Assembly: GCA_003221075.1 (NCBI GenBank)
Contig: QHUF01000245.1
Span: 1-20,942 of the forward strand
Direction of reading: 5' to 3'
DNA from: Gemmatimonadota bacterium
GTDB taxonomy: Bacteria > Gemmatimonadota > Gemmatimonadetes > Gemmatimonadales > GWC2-71-9
DNA length: 20,942 nt
Every line of letters begins with the position of its first letter. Position 1 is the stretch's first letter. A program made the translations under genes and the position numbers. Positions 14,474 through 20,942 of the stretch are shown here, one piece after another. Under the pieces are notes generated by a model, which saw only the letters and a program-made list of their open reading frames with translations, did no database searches and was not told the DNA's origin.

Positions 14474-14549
14474 CCCATGCTGAAGCATGGGCCCAGTAAT
14501 GCACTGTCCTTAAGGACAGTGCTGTATCGGGGACACTCTTTAGAGTGTC
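14474..14549. repeat. Array of three palindromes with equal 9-nt spacers
   Basis: Palindrome 1 (14474-14491) has arms CCCATGCT and AGCATGGG around GA. Palindrome 2 (14501-14522) is a perfect 22-bp dyad with 11-bp arms centred on CTTAAG. Palindrome 3 (14532-14549) has arms GACACTCT and AGAGTGTC around TT. The spacers (CCCAGTAAT and TGTATCGGG) are both exactly 9 bases. The array fills 76 of the 88 bases between the rlmD stop and the biotin carrier start. No T-run follows in either direction. Confidence 0.9.
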
Positions 14550-14552
14550 GAA

Positions 14553-14969
14553 TCATGCTGCCTCCAACACCGCAACGGTCTCCACATGCGCCGTCTGCGG
14601 GAACAAGTCAAACGCCCGCACGTCCTTCACGATGTAATTGACGTTCAGCCGATGGAGATCGCGAGCGAGCGTCGCCGGATCGCAGGAGATGTAGACGAGC
14701 TTCGGCACGGGCTCCGACTGGAGTCGGAGCGAGACGTCCCAGTGCAGGCCGCCGCGAGGCGGATTGACCACGACCGCATGCGGCACCGGCAGGCTCGGCA
14801 GCACGTCCTCGGCGCGGGCCGCGATGAACCGCACCGCGGGCAGACGACTCCGTCCCCAGCTCACCGCTTTTTCGTCGGCGTCGACGCTCACTACCGTCGC
14901 GCCGCGCTCCACCAGCAGTGCGGCCGTATCGCCGATGCCGCCGTAGAGGTCAATCCCGTCGCCGGTCCC
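14553..14969 (-). pseudogene. rlmD: RlmD-type 23S rRNA methyltransferase, C-terminal fragment (other frame)
   Basis: These 138 residues are the SAM-binding catalytic half of a TrmA/RlmC/RlmD-family uracil-5 methyltransferase, frameshifted from its N-terminal half. It contains DLYGGIGDTAALL (SAM motif I), VVSVDADEKAV, the VVNPPRGGL motif, YISCDPATLARDL with the catalytic Cys, and the C-terminal FPQTAHVETVAVLE. The TGA is at 14553-14555. The frame joins the N-terminal part near 14957-14970. About 30-35 residues that normally precede DLYGGIG, including the conserved F-x-Q-V-N/H-P segment, are absent. Confidence 0.8.
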
Positions 14970-15694
14970 GCCACGACCCGGGCGGCGCCATCCACCGGCT
15001 GCCACCAGCAGATGAGTTCGGAATCTTGCTGAATCGCACGACGGAGTTCCTCGGCGCGGAGCCACGGCTCCCCGGCTGATTCAGCGATGATGTGGCGTCG
15101 GCCGTCGCGATCGAGCCGCAGCGTCAGGCGCGTCAGCGGCTGTGGCAACATGACCAGCCGGCTGCGGAGCTCGCGCCACAGCGCCATCAAGCGAAAGTCG
15201 GTGATATGACAGTCCGCGAGGGGAAAGACAAAGTTGACGCGATCGTACGGGTGTAGTCCGACCGTCAGGCCGTCCGGCCGTCCGGCCGTCGTTTTCGCCG
15301 CCATGGAGATCTTCGAGCGATACCGCCACTCATCGAGCGCCTCTACGATTTCGGGGTCCTCGATCTTGAGTTTGCCGAGCCGCCGCAGTGTCTCACCGAC
15401 GATCGCGCGTTTGGCTTTGAGCTGCTCGTCGTAGGCCACGTGCTGCAGCTGGCAGCCGCCGCAGTGATCGCTCACGTAATGCGGGCACGGCGGGGTGACT
15501 CTCCCTAGCCCGGCTGTGACGACCTCGCCGACATCTGCTCGTGCGAAGTTGCGATGGCGCTGGAGCGAATCGGGACGCAGGCGAATACGATCCCCGGGCA
15601 CCGTTCGCGGCACGAAGACGACGCGGCCATCGCTCAGCCTGCCGACCCCATCTCCGCCCACGGCGATCCCTGTAATGGTTACGATATCGCTCAC
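14891..15694 (-). CDS. rlmD: RlmD-type 23S rRNA methyltransferase, N-terminal fragment
   Basis: This is the N-terminal part of a TrmA/RlmD-family enzyme that methylates uridine C5 in rRNA using SAM. A TRAM domain spans residues 1-60 (IAVGGDGVGRLSDGRVVFV, VPGDRIRLR). It is followed by a [4Fe-4S] cluster site with Cys70, Cys78, Cys81 and Cys162 (CPHYVSDHCGGC, ADCHI) and the linker EWRYRSKISMAAK. Genuine sequence ends near WWQPVDGAARVVAG (about residue 244); the rest to 14891 is out of frame. The start GTG 15692-15694 overlaps the accC stop (GTGA). An octamer repeat (15268-15290) encodes TAGRPDG within it. RlmD versus RlmC/TrmA specificity cannot be settled; the four-Cys cluster argues against TrmA. 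Confidence 0.85.
   Translation of the reverse strand: MSDIVTITGIAVGGDGVGRLSDGRVVFVPRTVPGDRIRLRPDSLQRHRNFARADVGEVVTAGLGRVTPPCPHYVSDHCGGCQLQHVAYDEQLKAKRAIVGETLRRLGKLKIEDPEIVEALDEWRYRSKISMAAKTTAGRPDGLTVGLHPYDRVNFVFPLADCHITDFRLMALWRELRSRLVMLPQPLTRLTLRLDRDGRRHIIAESAGEPWLRAEELRRAIQQDSELICWWQPVDGAARVVAGPATGLTSTAASAIRPHCWWSAARR
15268..15290. repeat. Octamer tandem repeat GGCCGTCC in rlmD
   Basis: Nearly three units of GGCCGTCC lie in tandem on the plus strand. They are read in frame on the minus strand as part of TAGRPDGL in the methyltransferase. Confidence 0.65.
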
Positions 15695-17223
15695 TCGAGG
15701 CCGTCGCGAAGCGCGTCGAGGCGAGCGGCTTGCGTCCAGGTGCTCGACTGCGGCAGTCGGGCGGTCAAACTGCTAGGCGGCGGTCGGTCATGCCCCTGGT
15801 CAGCCACCATCGCCGCAGCAATGGCAAGTGCCCGCTCCACGCCAGGGCGCAGCGGCGCGGCCAGCACCCGCGCGCCGGCGCGCTCGAGGTACGTGATGTC
15901 GATCTCGCCCTTTAGAAACTCGGCATCATCCATGACGCGCAGGTGGAACGGCTGGCTCGTCGGCAAGCCGACGATCACCAGCTCACGCAACACGCGCCGC
16001 ATGCGCTGAATCGCGATCTCGCGCGTCTCGCCCCACGCGAGGAGCTTGGCGAGCAGTGGATCGTAGAACAGCGTCACATCGTTCCCCGCCTCGATCCCGG
16101 CATCCCAGCGAATGCCGGGCCCGCTGGGGACGCGCAGATACTGCAGCACACCCGTCTGCGGGAGAAAATCGTTGAACGGATCCTCCGCGGTGATGCGGCA
16201 TTCGATTGCATGACCTCGCGGATGAAGCTGGCCACCCGGACCCGACGCCCCATGCACCCGCATCGCTTGCCCGTCCGCGATCCGCAGCTGCTCGCGTACG
16301 AGATCCACACCATACACGAGCTCGGTGACGGGGTGCTCGACCTGGATGCGGGTGTTCATCTCGAGGAAGTAGAACTCCCCAGAAGGCGTGAGCAGAAACT
16401 CGATCGTGCCCGCGCTGACGTAGCCGACCGCGCCGGCTGCCGCGGTGGCGGCTTCCGACAGGCGGCGGCGCAGCGCCGGCGACACGGCGACCGACGGCGA
16501 CTCCTCGATGAGCTTCTGATGGCGCCGCTGGATGCTGCACTCCCGCTCGCCGAGCGCGGCGACACGGCCGCGGTGATCGGCCAGAATCTGGATCTCGATG
16601 TGCCGCGGCCGATGGAGGTACTTCTCGACGTAGAGGGTGCCGTCGCCGAACGCCTTCTGCGCCTCCCGCCGTGCGGCCTGGAACGCACCCTCGACCTCTG
16701 CATCATTGGCGACCAGCCGCATCCCCTTGCCACCGCCTCCGGCGGCCGCCTTCAGCATGACAGGATAGCCGAGACGCTTGGCCTCCTTGCGCGCCTCGAT
16801 CGGATCGCGCAGCGGCGCCGTGGTACCGGGCACCACTGGAACGCCGGCGGCCTGCATGCGGCGCCGCGCTTCCGTTTTGTCTCCCATCGCGCGGATCGCC
16901 GAGGCGGGCGGACCCACGAAGACGAGCCCCGCATCCTTGCAGGCATCGGCGAACGCGGCCCGTTCGGACAGGAAGCCGTAGCCCGGATGCACCGCCTGGC
17001 AGCCGCTGTTCTTCGCGGCCGTGATCAGCTTACCGATGTCGAGATAGGACTCCGACGAGGGCGCGGGACCGAGCAGCACGGCGGCGTCGGCATCGCGGAC
17101 GTGCGGGGCGAGGCGATCCGGTTCGGAGTACACGGCGACCGCCGCAAGACCTTCTTCGTGGCACGCGCGAATGACGCGAACCGCAATCTCACCCCGGTTC
17201 GCGACCAACACCCGTTTGATCAT
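15691..17223 (-). CDS. accC: Biotin carboxylase subunit of acyl-CoA carboxylase
   Basis: The enzyme uses ATP and bicarbonate to carboxylate biotin on the carrier protein. The 510-residue product contains MIKRVLVANRGEIAVRVIRA (Rossmann-like start), HPGYGFLSER (79-88), Lys116 and Lys158 for ATP, the GGGGKGM loop (162-168), ECSIQRRHQK, and the active site EMNTRIQVEHPVTE (Glu288, Asn290, Arg292, Glu296). It ends after the biotin carboxylase C-terminal domain plus about 55 extra residues, with no fused biotin domain; the carrier is separate at 13949-14464. It may be acetyl- or propionyl-CoA specific; the PccB-type carboxyltransferase nearby favours propionyl or mixed specificity. Start ATG 17221-17223; the stop overlaps rlmD. 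Confidence 0.95.
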   Translation of the reverse strand: MIKRVLVANRGEIAVRVIRACHEEGLAAVAVYSEPDRLAPHVRDADAAVLLGPAPSSESYLDIGKLITAAKNSGCQAVHPGYGFLSERAAFADACKDAGLVFVGPPASAIRAMGDKTEARRRMQAAGVPVVPGTTAPLRDPIEARKEAKRLGYPVMLKAAAGGGGKGMRLVANDAEVEGAFQAARREAQKAFGDGTLYVEKYLHRPRHIEIQILADHRGRVAALGERECSIQRRHQKLIEESPSVAVSPALRRRLSEAATAAAGAVGYVSAGTIEFLLTPSGEFYFLEMNTRIQVEHPVTELVYGVDLVREQLRIADGQAMRVHGASGPGGQLHPRGHAIECRITAEDPFNDFLPQTGVLQYLRVPSGPGIRWDAGIEAGNDVTLFYDPLLAKLLAWGETREIAIQRMRRVLRELVIVGLPTSQPFHLRVMDDAEFLKGEIDITYLERAGARVLAAPLRPGVERALAIAAAMVADQGHDRPPPSSLTARLPQSSTWTQAARLDALRDGLE

Positions 17224-17241
17224 GGAGAGGTGATACGATCG

Positions 17242-17271
17242 TGTAGGGGCGCAGCATGCTGCGCCCCTACA
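17242..17271. repeat. 30-bp perfect palindrome
   Basis: Both strands read TGTAGGGGCGCAGCA followed by its exact complement, with no loop. It occupies most of the 55-base gap between the unknown secreted-protein gene and accC. No T-run follows in the minus (coding) direction. It resembles dispersed GTAGGGGC...GCCCCTAC-type palindromes of many bacterial genomes (recollection, not a search). Confidence 0.9.
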
Positions 17272-17278
17272 TCAAAAA

Positions 17279-18158
17279 TCATCGGCACCCCACCTCCGCC
17301 TGCAGCTCAAACGTGTCGAACGCCTTGCACAACGCGCCGACGTTGGTCACGGCGCGCCGGTACAGCGCGGTCACCGGCCCGGTCCAGGTTTCATGTTCAT
17401 CGACGGCGAGCTTCAGCGCCGCGAAGACGAAATCCTGCGCCGGCACGCGGTCGGCCTTCGTTTCCTTGCCGGTCACCCACACGAGCGGCCGCTTGTTCCA
17501 TTTGACCGCGCGCTCGTCGGGTGGGCGCTCGAATCCCATGCTGGCGCAGACCGCGCGGGACTGGCTGAGCGCGCGCAACGACGGATTTCGCGTCTTCATT
17601 TCCCGCAGCAAGCGATTGCGCAGCACACTGTCGGCGTACCAGCGGTTGTACGGCACGATCATGAGATCCGGCCGCAGCCCGCGCGAAAACCGCAGGTACC
17701 AGGCCGCCTGAGTATCCGTCTCGCCGGCGGTGAACAGGATGCCCCGGTGGGGACAGGCCCGCAGCAGGTTTTCGCCCAGCTCTTCGAGGACGGGCGGCAG
17801 CCGCAGCCCCTCGGGGAGGCTGTGCCAGGTGAGCGTTGCCGCGGCGCTTCCGGCCGCCTCCCAGTCCACGTAGGCCCATTCGCCGAACGCGTAGACACGG
17901 TACACCCGCGCAGAGTCCGCCGTCCGCGTTCCGGCGCTCCAGCGCGCGGCTCGCTCGAAGGCCCGCTGCGCTGTATCGACTGTCGCGTGCGCCCACACCG
18001 TATCGACCGTCACCGGTTTCCGATGGGTGTGATAGTCGGCGGCCCGCTGCAGGTAGGCACGTCCCAGCTCGAGCCACGCCGGTCCGTCGGTCGAATCAGC
18101 GTTGACGCGCGCCCACAAATCCTGCTGTGGGCTCTGCAATACGAGCAGGGCGACAGCC

Positions 18159-18178
<20 letters not shown>
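17279..18178 (-). CDS. Secreted protein resembling the soluble domain of DUF2723 proteins
   Basis: This 299-residue protein has no certain function. The N-terminus (MATFLFKAVALLVLQSP) looks like a short signal peptide or membrane anchor. Residues 30-110 resemble a tetratricopeptide-like helical region (AWLELGRAYLQRAADY, AQRAFERAARW). Residues about 144-183 (RGILFTAGETDTQAAWYLRF then GLRPDLMIVPYNRWYADS) closely recall the segment ILFTNGDNDTFPLWY...G.R.DV.VVN.S..NTDWY of the large DUF2723 membrane proteins. Here it stands alone without the multi-helix transferase part. The ATG at 18176-18178 lies 20 bases inside the end of the carboxyltransferase gene, so it is co-translated with it. It ends eight bases before the 30-bp palindrome. 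The DUF2723 link is inference from remembered motifs. Confidence 0.75.
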
Positions 18179-19682
<1,504 letters not shown>

Positions 19683-19721
19683 GTTCGAGAATCTGATGGT
19701 CAGATGCCGAGTGTGTAAGGG

Positions 19722-19838
19722 AGACGCCGAGAGGCTGAGAGGCTGAGAGGCTGAGGGGCTATAAGGAACGAGGGGCGAGCAGGACACTCGCCCCTCAAAC
19801 CTCACGGCCCCTCAGCCTCTCGGCCTCTCAGGCGTCTG
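19722..19838. repeat. Imperfect inverted repeat built of octamer units
   Basis: The plus-strand arm at 19723-19762 is GACGCCGA, three GAGGCTGA units, then GGGGCTAT. The opposite arm (19797-19838, read on the minus strand) has GACGCCT, GAGGCCGA, GAGGCTGA and GGGGCC. The arms start alike (AGACGCC) and flank the hairpin at 19770-19796. The rpsA stop codon lies inside the second arm. Confidence 0.8.
19770..19796 (-). terminator. Hairpin after rpsA, possible terminator
   Basis: A perfect 10-bp stem (GAGGGGCGAG with CTCGCCCCTC) with a 7-base loop lies 32 bases past the rpsA stop. On the minus strand it is followed by GTTCCTTAT rather than a clean T-run, so termination would be weak. It forms the centre of the larger inverted repeat. 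Confidence 0.45.
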
Positions 19839-20942
19839 TATCTGGCATCTCCTCACTGACCGGAGCCGGAGTCGGAGCGGGGATCGGAATGATGTCATCC
19901 TTCGGGAAACCGGTAGCGGCCAGCACGATCCGATGATGGATGGGATCCACTTCCAAAACCTTCAGCTCGACCGCCTGCCCTTCCTTCACGGCGTCGCCGG
20001 GCTGCTGAATGTCCGGAATTCCAAGCTGCGACATCGGCACGAAGCCTTCGATATCGCTGCCGAGGTCGACGACGACACCTTTGTCCATCAGGCGCATGAC
20101 GCGACCCCGCAGCTCCGTGCCGACCGGGTAGGTCTCGCCGATGCGCAGCCACGGGTCCTCTTGCGCCTGCTTGAGGCCCAATGAGATCCGCTTGTTCTCG
20201 GCGTCGACGTTCAGAATCAGCACGTCGACCTCGTCGCCCTTCTTCACGACTTCGGACGGATGCTGCACGCGCTTGGTCCACGACATGTCGGAAATGTGAA
20301 TCAGCCCGTCGATGCCGGGCTCGATTTCCACGAACGCGCCGAACGACGTGAGGTTGCGGACCTTGCCGCGCAGCCGCGTGCCGACCGGATACTTCTGCGG
20401 CAGCGCCATCCACGGATCCTGCTCGGTCTGCTTCATGCCGAGCGAGACTTTCTCTTCGGTCTCGTCGACCTTGAGCACGACGGCTTCGATCGACTCGCCG
20501 ATCGACACGAGCTTCGACGGATGCCGGACGTTGCGCGTCCAGCTCATCTCGGAGATGTGCACGAGGCCTTCGATCCCCGGCTCGAGCTCGACGAACGCGC
20601 CGTAATTCGTGATCGACACGACCTTGCCCTGTACGCGCGTTCCAACCGGATACTTCGCGGCCACGTTCTGCCACGGATACGGCTGCAGCTGTTTCAGGCC
20701 GAGCGAGATGCGCTCGCGCTCCCAGTCGATGTCGAGGACTTTGACCTCGAGCTCCTGGCCGATCTGCACCATCTCGGACGGATGCGACACGCGGCCGTAG
20801 CTCATGTCGGTGATGTGCAGCAGGCCGTCCACGCCGCCCAGGTCGATGAAGGCCCCGAAGTCGGTGATGTTCTTCACCACACCCTTCCGCACCTGATTGA
20901 CCGACAACTCTTTCATCAGCACGTCGCGTTTCGTTTTGCGCT
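19828..20942 (-). CDS. rpsA: 30S ribosomal protein S1 (partial, N-terminus beyond window)
   Basis: S1 binds mRNA and helps 30S recruitment. About 371 codons are present and the frame is open to the window edge (RKTKRDV precedes the first shown repeat). Counting from codon 20920-20922, four S1 OB-fold repeats lie at about 11-78, 95-165, 182-252 and 269-336, each with the GAFV/I..G..GL.HIS.M pattern and a following I/VSLGxKQ; the last is the most divergent (KGVVVDLGSDIEGFVP). These would be repeats 3-6 of a normal six-repeat S1. A Pro-rich tail (IPIPAPTPAPVSEEMPDTDA) ends the protein. The final Asp-Ala codons and stop come from the octamer repeat sequence. PNPase S1 or Tex-type proteins are excluded by the consecutive repeats. 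Confidence 0.94.
   Translation of the reverse strand, partial: RKTKRDVLMKELSVNQVRKGVVKNITDFGAFIDLGGVDGLLHITDMSYGRVSHPSEMVQIGQELEVKVLDIDWERERISLGLKQLQPYPWQNVAAKYPVGTRVQGKVVSITNYGAFVELEPGIEGLVHISEMSWTRNVRHPSKLVSIGESIEAVVLKVDETEEKVSLGMKQTEQDPWMALPQKYPVGTRLRGKVRNLTSFGAFVEIEPGIDGLIHISDMSWTKRVQHPSEVVKKGDEVDVLILNVDAENKRISLGLKQAQEDPWLRIGETYPVGTELRGRVMRLMDKGVVVDLGSDIEGFVPMSQLGIPDIQQPGDAVKEGQAVELKVLEVDPIHHRIVLAATGFPKDDIIPIPAPTPAPVSEEMPDTDA

Noticed and set aside
14474..14549. CRISPR array interpretation of the palindrome cluster
   Set aside because: The three dyads differ in sequence and the 9-base spacers are far too short.
17242..17271. Intrinsic terminator for the gene at 17279-18178
   Set aside because: No T-run follows on the minus strand; the only A/T run (five T on the minus strand) lies before the palindrome.
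15943..17505. 520-codon plus-strand open frame opposite accC
   Set aside because: It mirrors an intact biotin carboxylase on the other strand; low-complexity Arg/His-rich translation with no domain.
19683..19805. Longer N-terminus for the carboxyltransferase
   Set aside because: These codons come from the octamer repeat and hairpin (Ser/Pro/Leu-rich), and family proteins start at the ATG near 19682.

Overview
This is a GC-rich, densely packed stretch of chromosomal housekeeping genes, almost all on the minus strand, with repeated 1-4 bp stop/start overlaps and many GTG starts. Protein flavour and gene order (rplM-rpsI-rpsB-tsf-pyrH-frr-uppS-cdsA-dxr-rseP, then rpsO-pnp-M16 protease-ald) fit a bacterium with an isoprenoid (DXP) pathway and a site-2 protease. 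My best guess is an uncultured Gemmatimonadota or close relative. That is inference from family resemblance, not a database result.

Layout in minus-strand transcription order, from high to low coordinates. (1) The end of ribosomal protein S1 (rpsA, 19828-20942, partial). (2) An acyl-CoA carboxylase locus: carboxyltransferase (18159-19682), a secreted protein resembling the soluble part of DUF2723 proteins (17279-18178), biotin carboxylase (15691-17223), a broken RlmD-type RNA methyltransferase (14553-15694), and the biotin carrier protein (13949-14464). (3) A translation and envelope operon: rplM, rpsI, rpsB, tsf, pyrH, frr, uppS, cdsA, dxr, rseP, plus a small unknown protein (5675-6058). A near-consensus promoter for rplM lies at 13924-13952. 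(4) One plus-strand gene, a membrane-anchored Ser/Thr protein kinase (about 4660-5685). (5) rpsO, pnp, a broken M16 zinc protease, and alanine dehydrogenase, which runs off the window at position 1.

The genes work together as follows. S2, S9, S13-type L13, S15, S1, EF-Ts and the ribosome recycling factor serve translation. UMP kinase feeds pyrimidine supply. Dxr and UppS make the isoprenoid carrier lipid, CdsA makes CDP-diacylglycerol, and RseP is an inner-membrane protease. The carboxylase subunits probably form one propionyl/acetyl-CoA carboxylase.

No defence system, mobile gene, tRNA, rRNA or CRISPR array is visible. The unexplained content is in small DNA elements: three consecutive palindromes separated by identical 9-nt spacers (14474-14549), a 30-bp perfect palindrome (17242-17271), octamer-repeat arms forming an inverted repeat that supplies the rpsA stop codon (19722-19838), and G-rich heptamer repeats inside coding sequence of dxr and the small unknown gene. 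Two dispensable genes (M16 protease, RlmD) each lack roughly 30 conserved residues with a frameshift, and the kinase has no usable start codon. These may be decay or assembly errors. No gap between genes exceeds about 150 bases.
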